The notes under the pieces are model-generated. The model had not been told where the DNA came from and did not search any database. It saw nothing but the letters and a program-made list of their open reading frames with translations. From the NCBI GenBank assembly GCA_019323195.1, contig JAHWHQ010000118.1, forward strand, positions 1-18,670: a DNA stretch of 18,670 bases, read 5' to 3'. Both the position numbers and the translations under genes were made by a program. The stretch comes from Candidatus Woesearchaeota archaeon. Lineage in GTDB: Archaea; Nanobdellota; Nanobdellia; Woesearchaeales; JACPBV01. Of the stretch, positions 1 through 6,647 are shown one piece after another; position 1 is the first letter of the stretch; each line of letters begins with the position of its first letter.

Positions 1-940
1 CATGCTCAATGTCGGCAACCCTGAGCAGGCCCTGGAATTCTCCTTCATCCCCAACCAGGGCGTCGGCCTGGCAAGGGAGGAGTTCATAATCAACGAATAC
101 ATCAAGATCCATCCAAAGGCATTGATACATTTCAACCTGGTAAAAGACCGCAAGGTAAAGGACAGGATAGAGGAGCTGACCGTAGGCTACAAGGACAAGA
201 GGCAGTTCTTCATCGACAAGCTGGCCTACGGCGTAGGCATGATAGGAGCAGCCTTCTACCCCAAGGATGTCATCGTAAGGATGAGCGACTTCAAGAGCAA
301 CGAATACGCCAACCTCATAGGAGGCCATATCTTCGAGCCCATAGAGCACAACCCCATGATAGGGTGGAGGGGCGCCTCAAGGTACTATTCAGAGAACTAT
401 AAGGAGGCCTTTGCCCTGGAATGCAAAGCCATGAGAAAGGTAAGGGAAGAGATGGGCCTTGCCAATGTCAAGCTCATGATACCTTTCTGCAGGACTGTAA
501 AGGAAGGCAGGATGGTCCTTAAAGAGATGGAAAAGAACGGCCTTAAGAGGGGTAAGAACGGATTAGAGGTATATGTGATGTGCGAGATACCCTCTAATGT
601 CATCCTTGCAGACGAGTTCTCCAAGATATTTGACGGCTTTTCCATAGGCACCAATGACCTTACACAATTAACCTTGGGGCTGGACCGCGACAGCGAACTG
701 GTAAGCCATGTCTATGACGAAAGGAACGATGCAGTAAAAGCCCTGGTAGCCTCTGTAATACACAAGGCCAAGGCAAACAGGAAAAAGATAGGGATCTGCG
801 GCGAAGCAGCATCCCTGCCGGAGTTCGCCCAATTCCTGGTAGAATGCGGCATAGATTCAGTATCTGTCGTCCCTGACGCTGCCATCAAGACATCTCTGGT
901 AATACTTAACACAGAGAAGAAGCTAAGGAAAAAAGCCTGA
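1..940 (+). CDS. ppsA: Phosphoenolpyruvate synthase, C-terminal part (5' end outside window)
   Basis: PEP synthase interconverts pyruvate + ATP and PEP + AMP + Pi and feeds gluconeogenesis. Only the C-terminal PEP-utilising TIM-barrel is present, about 312 residues. The visible fragment has GWRGASRYYSE near residues 121-131, the PEP-utiliser signature IGTNDLTQLTLGLDRDS at 215-231, and the catalytic-cysteine loop GICGEAAS with Cys at about 266. The frame is open to the window edge, so the ATG at base 2 is an internal Met and the phosphohistidine and ATP-grasp domains lie upstream. The gene ends with TGA at 938-940 and is followed by a T-rich stretch. Pyruvate phosphate dikinase is the alternative, but the motif wording fits PEP synthase better. 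Confidence 0.93.
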   Translation, partial: MLNVGNPEQALEFSFIPNQGVGLAREEFIINEYIKIHPKALIHFNLVKDRKVKDRIEELTVGYKDKRQFFIDKLAYGVGMIGAAFYPKDVIVRMSDFKSNEYANLIGGHIFEPIEHNPMIGWRGASRYYSENYKEAFALECKAMRKVREEMGLANVKLMIPFCRTVKEGRMVLKEMEKNGLKRGKNGLEVYVMCEIPSNVILADEFSKIFDGFSIGTNDLTQLTLGLDRDSELVSHVYDERNDAVKALVASVIHKAKANRKKIGICGEAASLPEFAQFLVECGIDSVSVVPDAAIKTSLVILNTEKKLRKKA

Positions 941-1055
941 CCTAGTCCATGTTCCTGAGTTTTTCTCCTATTATTTTAAAGGCATATAAGCCTTCTGGGC
1001 AGCATAATCCCTTTCTACCCTCTTTTCAGTTACAGGAGGGCAAAAAACCAAAAGG

Positions 1056-1063
1056 CTTATATA
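1056..1063 (+). promoter_or_regulatory. TATA-like promoter of toxin-antitoxin pair, overlapped by half of an inverted repeat
   Basis: CTTATATA lies about 50 bases before the TumE-type start. An 11-base word, AAGGCTTATAT, covers it at 1052-1062. The same word occurs on the minus strand at 984-994, where it is also part of a small hairpin (AAGGC-ATATAA-GCCTT, 979-994). Pairs of words over a TATA box are typical of autoregulated toxin-antitoxin operons. Its role as an operator is an inference. Confidence 0.4.
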
Positions 1064-1110
1064 CTTCTTAATGTTACATATATTTATTAAGATTAAATAT
1101 ATCAACAAAG

Positions 1111-1404
1111 ATGGTAGAACCGATCATCCCAAAAAAGAGGTTTTTAACAGAAAAAGGCAACCTGATCGAATTTGTGGCATGGAAAGTTCCAAAATCAGGA
1201 AATTATCCAGAAGGTGTAAAATATTCATTTGTTTTTGTTTTTAATGAAAAAAGGGCGATAGCTTATGATAACTTCAATAATGAAGGACACCATAAACATC
1301 ATCTTGGAAAAAAGATACCATATAAATTTATTAGCCTCATAGAAACAAGAAAAATGTTTATAAGGGATGTTGAAAAATTTGAAAAGAGCAACAAAAGGTG
1401 GTAA
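1111..1404 (+). CDS. TumE/DUF6516-type toxin of a toxin-antitoxin pair
   Basis: A 97-residue protein resembling the TumE (DUF6516) toxin family. The visible family pattern is a central beta-rich YSFVFVFNEKRAIAYDN stretch followed by a histidine cluster GHHKHHLG and a C-terminal YKF...LI..F..DVEKF helix. The His-rich motif is the likely functional site. The stop at 1402-1404 sits just before the ATG of the next gene, so the two are translationally coupled. The toxin-first order and the DNA-binding partner match known TumE modules. Codons are more AT-rich than in the flanking ppsA gene, which suggests an accessory origin. The mode of toxicity cannot be read from the sequence. Confidence 0.75.
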   Translation: MVEPIIPKKRFLTEKGNLIEFVAWKVPKSGNYPEGVKYSFVFVFNEKRAIAYDNFNNEGHHKHHLGKKIPYKFISLIETRKMFIRDVEKFEKSNKRW

Positions 1405-1406
1405 AC

Positions 1407-1784
1407 ATGAGATTAAAAAAAATCAAAGTATTAATTGAGACAAAAGAAAACTTCCTTAGAGAGCTGGATAAGGAACTAAACGAAATTGAAAAGGGCAGAA
1501 AGAGAACTTTTGAAAGGGATACAATAAGTTTTCAGTCCATAGACCAATTTAGAAAGTTTATGACCCCAAAAAGGCTGCAGTTATTAAGAGCTATAAGGCA
1601 TCTAAAGCCGAAATCCATCTATGGGCTTGCACATTATTTAAATAGGACGCCTGAAAATGTAAATACAGACATAAGATTCCTTGAAAAGCTTGGATTTATA
1701 GAAACACATAAGATAAAGGATGTAAGGGATAAGATAATCCCTAAAGTAAAGTTTGACAAGATTAACATTGAAATTACAGTCTGA
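1407..1784 (+). CDS. HVO_A0114-type winged-helix DNA-binding protein, putative antitoxin
   Basis: A protein of 125 residues from the ATG at 1407. This start is preferred because AAAGGTGG (1394-1401) is a ribosome binding site five bases upstream; a GTG at 1398 would add three residues. The pattern SIDQFRKFMTPKRLQLLRAI followed by SIYGLAHYLNRTPENVNTDIRFLEKLGFIE is a winged helix-turn-helix of the archaeal HVO_A0114 family, whose members commonly pair with small toxins. It ends in a lysine/isoleucine-rich wing strand. It probably neutralises the upstream protein and represses the operon. The antitoxin role is inferred from pairing. Confidence 0.72.
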   Translation: MRLKKIKVLIETKENFLRELDKELNEIEKGRKRTFERDTISFQSIDQFRKFMTPKRLQLLRAIRHLKPKSIYGLAHYLNRTPENVNTDIRFLEKLGFIETHKIKDVRDKIIPKVKFDKINIEITV

Positions 1785-1811
1785 TTGAGCATCATAAAAA
1801 AACAAAAACCC

Positions 1812-2837
1812 TCACCCCAAAACAACAATCTTCCTGGTAAGGCTCCCATGGATGAACTGTGAGAACTCTTTATCTATCCTAAACCCTGCCTTTTTGAGCA
1901 GCTTTCTATAATTGACGTAATGCGGGAAAACAACGACAGCCCTCTTCCTCACGATCCTTTTAAGGTTGACAAGAAAGCCAAGGTAAAATCCTTCTAAGCT
2001 CCTGACCTTCTTTTTCCTGTCTGTCTGCTTAAGCGATATCTTCCTGTTTTCCCTGCCCTCCTTGACCCATATCGATGTGTTAAGCCCGTATGGCAGGTCA
2101 GTGACGATATAATCATATTTCTTCCTTATCTTCAGCGCATCATCATTGATAAGCCTATAACCCTTGATCTTATAATGCTCCAGGTTGATTCTTGCCCTAT
2201 CAATCATTTCCTTGTAAAGGTCATAGCCTACTATCTTTAATCCGATCAATCCTGCCTCTATCAGGATGCCTCCTGCCCCGCAGAACGGGTCGACAACCTC
2301 CTTCCTTGCACCTGAAAGGTTGATCAAAGCCCTTGCCAGCTTAGGGTTAAGCGAGGTAGGGTGCAGCTCAGGCCTCTTATGCGCCTTCCTTGACTCAAAT
2401 TTCTGCTTAAGCTCCTTCACCAGCCTGGCTGCATAGATCCTTTTCCTGCAGATAAAAAAATCTATCCCTGTCTTAGGCCTGGTAAGGTTAACCCTTGGCC
2501 TCTTAAGTTTCCTCCAGATATGTGATGCTATCTCTTTCTCCTTAAGCCCGTTTTCAATGGAATTATCAAGCTCATATTTCCTAACGCAGAAGTCCTTTTT
2601 ATATATTGACTGCCAGTCAAACCCATCTGTCTTATCAAGGATATCCTTTTGGCCGGCCTCAAAAAGGGACTGGTATATCCTTTTAGTATAGGCCAGCCTG
2701 CCAGCAAGTTCAGCATCATCAAGGTCAAGGAATAGCAGGTTGCCGACTAACCTATGCTCCTTAATGTTAAATAGAGATAAAGCCTCTTCTTTTGCCAGCC
2801 TAAGGTCCTCTTTTGACAGCAGAAATATATATCTCAT
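1812..2837 (-). CDS. trmG10: TrmG10-type tRNA (guanine-10-N2) methyltransferase
   Basis: A 341-residue SAM-dependent methyltransferase. The N-terminal part (about 1-145) fits a THUMP-containing RNA-binding region. The C-terminal Rossmann domain carries the SAM-binding motif DPFCGAGG at 183-190, the acidic residue after strand 2 (GYDLYKE, about 204-210), and the catalytic DLPYG at 247-251 typical of N2-guanine methyltransferases. Length and motif order fit archaeal TrmG10, which makes N2-methyl- or N2,N2-dimethylguanosine at tRNA position 10. The start overlaps the stop of the upstream membrane-protein gene by four bases (ATGA), so the two genes form one transcription unit. A related RNA or DNA N-methyltransferase cannot be fully excluded. 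Confidence 0.85.
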   Translation of the reverse strand: MRYIFLLSKEDLRLAKEEALSLFNIKEHRLVGNLLFLDLDDAELAGRLAYTKRIYQSLFEAGQKDILDKTDGFDWQSIYKKDFCVRKYELDNSIENGLKEKEIASHIWRKLKRPRVNLTRPKTGIDFFICRKRIYAARLVKELKQKFESRKAHKRPELHPTSLNPKLARALINLSGARKEVVDPFCGAGGILIEAGLIGLKIVGYDLYKEMIDRARINLEHYKIKGYRLINDDALKIRKKYDYIVTDLPYGLNTSIWVKEGRENRKISLKQTDRKKKVRSLEGFYLGFLVNLKRIVRKRAVVVFPHYVNYRKLLKKAGFRIDKEFSQFIHGSLTRKIVVLG

Positions 2838-3397
2838 TTCTTGAACTTCTTATATCCCAGGAGGATCAGTATGGTAAGAACAGCACCCAGGATGACAAAC
2901 CTTCCGAAATCTGCCATATCGCCCCAGTACCTTAATGTCCCGTATATGATGGAAAGGACACCTCCTCCCATTATCCCTGCAGAGACGCTCTCCAGCTGAA
3001 GGACTACCCCTCCAAGGATGACAGCGATAAGCCCTGCTATGACAGCTATTATGAAAACGTTCCTGTTATAGACCTCCATGGATTCCCTGTATTTCTTGCT
3101 GCACATGTCGCATACATTTGCAACCTGGCAGCCGTCTTCATCCGCCTCATACCTCACAATGCCGTCCTGCCTGTAGCATGAGCTCTCAAAAGCATCGTTT
3201 GCCTTCAGCACTGCCTCGCACTTCCCAACATCCCCTTTCTCTATCCTTGCAGGCTCAGGAAACCTCTCCTGGCAGAAATCCTCGTATTGAGGTGATTTGT
3301 AGAACGTGCTGATGCCGTAGCCTATGAACAGGACAAGGACTATCGCTATGCTTATGCCGAGTATCGTCCTTTTTAATTTAGATATCTGGAAAGACAT
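2834..3397 (-). CDS. Cys-containing membrane protein of unknown function
   Basis: A 187-residue protein I do not recognise. One hydrophobic segment lies at about 11-31 and three near the C-terminus (about 113-133, 137-155 and 164-182). The hydrophilic loop at about 32-112 has six cysteines (42, 60, 74, 90, 96, 99), including a CDMC pair. With an N-terminal signal-anchor this loop would face outside, where the cysteines could form disulfides or bind metal. The C-terminus is basic (YKKFKK). TTTATAAA at 3421-3428 lies about 27 bases before the ATG, so the mRNA is probably leaderless. It is co-transcribed with trmG10 through a four-base overlap, but the pairing gives no clear functional hint. Confidence 0.75.
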   Translation of the reverse strand: MSFQISKLKRTILGISIAIVLVLFIGYGISTFYKSPQYEDFCQERFPEPARIEKGDVGKCEAVLKANDAFESSCYRQDGIVRYEADEDGCQVANVCDMCSKKYRESMEVYNRNVFIIAVIAGLIAVILGGVVLQLESVSAGIMGGGVLSIIYGTLRYWGDMADFGRFVILGAVLTILILLGYKKFKK

Positions 3398-3468
3398 AGT
3401 AAGTATTAATGTTTTCGAAGTTTATAAAGCTTTTGAAAACAGGATATAATAAGAAGGATATGATGTTT

Positions 3469-3585
3469 TTAAGGGATTATCTTTGGTAATTGTAATAAAC
3501 CTTTCGGTTCATCCTCATCTGGATTTTTCACTTCATAAAAATAATGACACAAACTATTTAAATAATCATCACCATCTCTATACCT
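3469..3585 (-). pseudogene. Possible C-terminal remnant of a lost gene
   Basis: Reading the minus strand from 3585 down to a TAA at 3469-3471 gives an open 38-codon stretch with normal protein-like composition, including DGDDYLNSLCHYFYEVK and LLQLPKIIP. There is no in-frame ATG, only a TTG at 3552. Upstream the frame runs antisense into the winged-helix gene that starts at 3586. It looks like the tail of a gene truncated when its 5' part was replaced. The AT-rich codons resemble those of the accessory genes. Family unknown; chance openness over 38 codons is possible. Confidence 0.3.
3557..3564 (+). promoter_or_regulatory. TATA box of winged-helix gene
   Basis: TTTAAATA is centred about 26 bases before the ATG at 3586, the classic spacing of a leaderless archaeal transcript. 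Confidence 0.55.
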
Positions 3586-3918
3586 ATGAAAAGGGGAAGG
3601 CCTGTTAGGTCAGAGATAAGGCAGAACATAATCGAGATTCTTTTCTTCCTTAAAGAGGGCTATGGCTATGACATCTACAGGCACTACAGGGACATCTTTC
3701 CTGCTGTAAGCATGCGGGTCATCTACTACCACCTTAGGAAAGGCGCTGACCTTGGGGAGTTCAGGGTCAACAAGGTAATAAAGGAGAACGGCAATTTCTC
3801 CTGGGGCTCAGAGGCTGAGAAGATATACTATTCGCTCGGAAAAGCTGCCCATCCTCTCGGCAATGAAAGGGTCAGGGAGATAATAAGCCTGAGAAAAAGC
3901 TTTAAGCAGCTATCCTAA
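3586..3918 (+). CDS. Small PadR-like winged-helix protein, archaeal
   Basis: A 110-residue protein. It has a basic N-terminus (MKRGRPVRSEIRQNI), then ILFFLKEGYGYDIYRHYRDIFPAVSMRVIYYHLRKG, which has the helix pattern of PadR-like winged-helix DNA-binding domains. The GYGYDIY segment and the YYHL recognition helix are the clearest marks. A tail of about 40 residues (SWGSEAEKIYYSLG) resembles conserved archaeal proteins of this type. It is probably a sequence-specific regulator, but neither target nor ligand can be inferred. It is transcribed alone, upstream of gcvT, which has its own promoter. Confidence 0.7.
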   Translation: MKRGRPVRSEIRQNIIEILFFLKEGYGYDIYRHYRDIFPAVSMRVIYYHLRKGADLGEFRVNKVIKENGNFSWGSEAEKIYYSLGKAAHPLGNERVREIISLRKSFKQLS

Positions 3919-3950
3919 GTTCTGATATGTGTTATCAATAACAACAATGC

Positions 3951-3960
3951 TTTTAAATAA
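3951..3960 (+). promoter_or_regulatory. TATA box of gcvT
   Basis: TTTTAAATAA is centred about 26 bases before the gcvT ATG at 3982. No convincing Shine-Dalgarno sequence is present, which is consistent with a leaderless message. Confidence 0.6.
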
Positions 3961-3981
3961 ATCCTAAAGTGGGTATTCTGG

Positions 3982-5076
3982 ATGGCTGAACTGAAAAGAA
4001 CCCCTTTATATGAAGAGCATGTCAGGCTGGGAGCGAAGATCGTAGACTTCAGCGGCTGGGAGATGCCTGTCTATTATTCCAATGTCATTGAAGAGCATAC
4101 GACCGTAAGGCAGAAGGCAGGGATCTTTGACATCTGCCACATGGGCGAGTTCCTTGTCCAGGGAAAAGATGCATTTAACATTATCCAGAATATCATAACC
4201 AATGACCTAAACAGGCTGGAGGATGGAAAGGCGTTCTATTCCTGCATGTGCCTGGAGGACGGCGGCATAATCGACGACCTTTTTGTCTACAGGTTTAATG
4301 AAGATAAGTTCATGATAGTAGTGAACGCAGGCAATGTCGACAAGGACTTCAGATGGATACTGAAGCATAAAGGCTCTTTTGATGCAGAGATAATAAACAG
4401 CTCAGACAAGATGTCTAAGATAGACCTGCAGGGCCCTAAGGCAAAGGACATCCTGCAGAAATGCACAGGTTTCAGCCTAGGCAGCCTAAAAAGGTTTCAT
4501 TTTGTAGAGGATAATATAAATAACATACCCACTATCATATCCAGGACAGGCTATACAGCAGAGGACGGGTTTGAGCTTTATTTTGATGCAGCAAAGGCAG
4601 CAGAGGTATGGAACATGCTCCTGGAAGGCGGCAAAGACCTTGGCTTAAGACCCATCGGCCTAGGCGCAAGAGACACCCTAAGGATAGAGGCATGCTACAG
4701 CCTGTACGGCCATGAGGCTAATGAAAGGATAAACCCCTTTGAGGCTAACGTAGGGTTTACTGTTAGTTTTGATAAAGGTGATTTTGTAGGGAAGGATGCT
4801 TTGTTAAAAGCAAAAGAAAATCTGAAGAGAAAGGTCCTGGCATTTGAGATGCTTGACAGGGCAATCGCGAGGGAAAACTACGAAATCTTTAAAGGCCCTG
4901 ACAAGATAGGCTTTGTAACATCAGGAACATTCTCACCCACCTTTAAGAAGCCTTTAGGCATGGCCATGCTCAATATCCAAGAAGCCAGAGCAGGAAACAT
5001 CGTTGACATCAAGATAAGAGACAGCCTGCACAAGGCAAAGGTCCTTGAAAGGCCGATTTATGGGTTTAATGGGTGA
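3982..5076 (+). CDS. gcvT: Glycine cleavage system T protein (aminomethyltransferase)
   Basis: A 364-residue full-length T protein. It transfers the methylene group from aminomethyl-lipoyl GcvH to tetrahydrofolate and releases ammonia. Family marks are the N-terminal TPLYEEHVRLGAKIVDFSGWEMPVYY, the GIFDICHMGEF strand, the VVNAGNVDKD segment that carries the conserved folate-site Asp, and GLGARDTLRIEACYSLYGHE. The C-terminal barrel domain is present (GFVTSGTFSPTFKKPLGMAML). The start is set by the TATA box 26 bases upstream. It needs a lipoylated H protein. gcvH and gcvP are not in this window, but lipA and a lipM-like gene lie 1.5-5 kb downstream, so a working glycine-cleavage or reverse pathway is plausible. 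A foldback repeat begins 11 bases after the stop. Confidence 0.95.
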   Translation: MAELKRTPLYEEHVRLGAKIVDFSGWEMPVYYSNVIEEHTTVRQKAGIFDICHMGEFLVQGKDAFNIIQNIITNDLNRLEDGKAFYSCMCLEDGGIIDDLFVYRFNEDKFMIVVNAGNVDKDFRWILKHKGSFDAEIINSSDKMSKIDLQGPKAKDILQKCTGFSLGSLKRFHFVEDNINNIPTIISRTGYTAEDGFELYFDAAKAAEVWNMLLEGGKDLGLRPIGLGARDTLRIEACYSLYGHEANERINPFEANVGFTVSFDKGDFVGKDALLKAKENLKRKVLAFEMLDRAIARENYEIFKGPDKIGFVTSGTFSPTFKKPLGMAMLNIQEARAGNIVDIKIRDSLHKAKVLERPIYGFNG

Positions 5077-5087
5077 TGTTGTTGATA

Positions 5088-5293
5088 GGCGTTGTTGAAA
5101 ATGTAGGTTAGCAGCCTAAGGTCAAAATCCTATTAAAGTATTCTTTAAGCTGACAAGAGGGGGTCAATTGAAATTTTGTGCAAACAAAATTTATGGCTTT
5201 TAGCCACCCCGTCGGGGAACGTCAGCCATCATTTTAAACATTAAGGATTTTGAAGCTGCTAACCCGAAGCGGAGCGAGATTTCCAACAACGCC
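5088..5293 (+). repeat. Foldback repeat element, copy A (206 bp)
   Basis: This element is present again in inverted orientation at 17468-17674. The ends are complementary in blocks: 5088-5102 with 5279-5293, GGTTAGCAGC 5106-5115 with 5255-5264, TCAAAATCCT 5122-5131 with 5244-5253, and GCTGAC 5149-5154 with 5221-5226. Inside the inner stem are three hairpins: AAATTTTGT 5171-5179 with 5184-5192, TGGCT 5194-5198 with 5202-5206, and CCCC 5207-5210 with 5214-5217. One side of the outer stem carries a 14-base bulge (5265-5278) opposite three bases. No convincing target-site duplication or ORF is seen. It is either a MITE/foldback-type non-autonomous mobile element or a structured RNA gene; the sequence alone does not decide. 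Confidence 0.85.
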
Positions 5294-5309
5294 ACAGCCA
5301 ATAGAAACA

Positions 5310-5317
5310 TTTAAATT
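5310..5317 (+). promoter_or_regulatory. TATA box of flavoprotein gene
   Basis: TTTAAATT is centred about 27 bases before the ATG at 5341 and starts 17 bases beyond the end of foldback copy A. If the repeat is an insertion, it placed itself directly upstream of this promoter. Confidence 0.5.
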
Positions 5318-5340
5318 CTTCTATTTAATCTTCTTATCCT

Positions 5341-6612
5341 ATGCCAAAGATAGTGATATTAGGCCTTGGAGCAGCAGGCTTCGGGGCAGCATTAGCAGCA
5401 AAAAAGCAGGACCGGAAAGCAGAGATAACGATAATAGACGAAAAGGATTTCGACCTGATGCACCAGTGCGGCCTTCCGTTCGCCTTAGAGGGAAGGATAA
5501 AGGATTTCTCCGGATTGAAACATTCAATAAGCGCAGACAGGATGGGCATGAAATTACTAAACAACTGCAAAATAAGCAGCATAGATCTCGATAAAAAAAC
5601 CGTCCACTACACAAAAGAGAATGAAGACAAAAAAATAGGCTATGAAAGGCTGATAATAGCAACAGGCTCCAAACCTTTCATACCTCCCATAAAAACAAGC
5701 AACAGGATCTTCGCAGTCCATGACCTTAAAACCACAAAAGAGCTGGATAAGAATATCAAAAAAGGTCAAAAAGCAATAATCATAGGAGCAGGCGCCATCG
5801 GCTTAGAGACCGCTGTTGCCCTGAACAAAAAAGGCATGGAGGTAAAGGTGATAGACCTCCTTGACTCCACATTTCCAAAAGCTATCGACAAGGACATCTC
5901 ATCAATCCTTGAGGAGAAATTAAAAGAAAAAGGCATCAAGCTGGAGTTAGGAAAAAAAGCCGATGAGATAAAGGAAGATGCTGTTGTAGTTGCAGCAGCA
6001 GGCGTCAAGCCGAATATTGACTTCTTAGAAAAAGATAATATAAAAGTAAACAAATTCGGGCTGGTGGTAAATAAAAGCATGGAAACCTCTGTAAAGGATG
6101 TTTATGCTGCAGGAGACTGCTGCTGTGTAAGCTCACTGATAAGCAATAAAGAGATGCCTTCGCAGCTGGCAAACAACGCCTATAAGCAGGGTACAGCTGC
6201 AGGAGCAAACGCAGCAGGCGGAAATAAATCATACAATGGGATCCTAAACGCCTTTGTTTCATTAATCGATGATATCGAGATCGCAGCCGTAGGCTTCAAT
6301 TCCTCCCTAGCAGGCCATTTCATGATCAAGGCCATAACCGGAAAAGCCAAAGGAAAGCATCTGCCAGAATGGTTCGGACCTTCTGAAGAGCTGACAGTAA
6401 AGCTCATTGCAGATGAAAAAGGAAGGGTGATAGGCGCCCAGGCCATAGGAAAAGGCGCAAAGGAAAGAATCAACATAATATCCGCTGCGATCAAGGCAGG
6501 CTTAACATTAAAAGAGGTAGCAGATTTAGAGTTAGCATACTGCCCTGCGCTGTCAGATTACTATGATGTTCTTGTGATGGCTGCTGAGCTTGGGTTGAGG
6601 AAGATTAGGTAA
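5341..6612 (+). CDS. FAD/NAD(P)-dependent disulfide reductase, CoA-disulfide reductase / NADH oxidase type
   Basis: A 423-residue two-dinucleotide-fold flavoprotein. The FAD site is VILGLGAAGFGAALA (about 5-19). The NAD(P) site is AIIIGAGAIGLETAVAL (about 145-161). The second FAD motif is VYAAGDC (about 254-260), and a C-terminal dimerisation domain follows from about 290. The active-site segment HQCGLPF has a single redox Cys (Cys43), as in CoA-disulfide reductases, NADH oxidases and persulfide reductases, not the CxxxxC pair of dihydrolipoamide dehydrogenase. The probable chemistry is NAD(P)H-dependent reduction of CoA disulfide, a polysulfide or oxygen. It lies between gcvT and lipA, and the leaderless promoter fits the start. 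A role in lipoate-linked redox is only an inference from position. The exact substrate is unknown. Confidence 0.85.
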   Translation: MPKIVILGLGAAGFGAALAAKKQDRKAEITIIDEKDFDLMHQCGLPFALEGRIKDFSGLKHSISADRMGMKLLNNCKISSIDLDKKTVHYTKENEDKKIGYERLIIATGSKPFIPPIKTSNRIFAVHDLKTTKELDKNIKKGQKAIIIGAGAIGLETAVALNKKGMEVKVIDLLDSTFPKAIDKDISSILEEKLKEKGIKLELGKKADEIKEDAVVVAAAGVKPNIDFLEKDNIKVNKFGLVVNKSMETSVKDVYAAGDCCCVSSLISNKEMPSQLANNAYKQGTAAGANAAGGNKSYNGILNAFVSLIDDIEIAAVGFNSSLAGHFMIKAITGKAKGKHLPEWFGPSEELTVKLIADEKGRVIGAQAIGKGAKERINIISAAIKAGLTLKEVADLELAYCPALSDYYDVLVMAAELGLRKIR

Positions 6613-6613
6613 T

Positions 6614-6624
6614 CTTTTTAAAAA
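6614..6624 (+). promoter_or_regulatory. TATA box of lipA
   Basis: CTTTTTAAAAA is centred about 29 bases before the lipA ATG at 6648, so lipA has its own promoter despite lying only 35 bases after the preceding gene. Confidence 0.5.
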
Positions 6625-6647
6625 CAATTGTCTTCTCATTTAACTAT

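Noticed and set aside
5088..5293. Integron attC-type recombination site
   Set aside because: The element is an imperfect inverted repeat, but the end words run GTTG inward and CAAC outward. They do not fit RYYYAAC/GTTRRRY cores, no gene cassette or integrase is nearby, and the length and multi-hairpin core do not match.
5341..6612. Dihydrolipoamide dehydrogenase (Lpd) despite lipoate neighbours
   Set aside because: The N-terminal active site has one Cys (HQCGLPF), not the CxxxxC redox pair required for lipoamide dehydrogenase chemistry.
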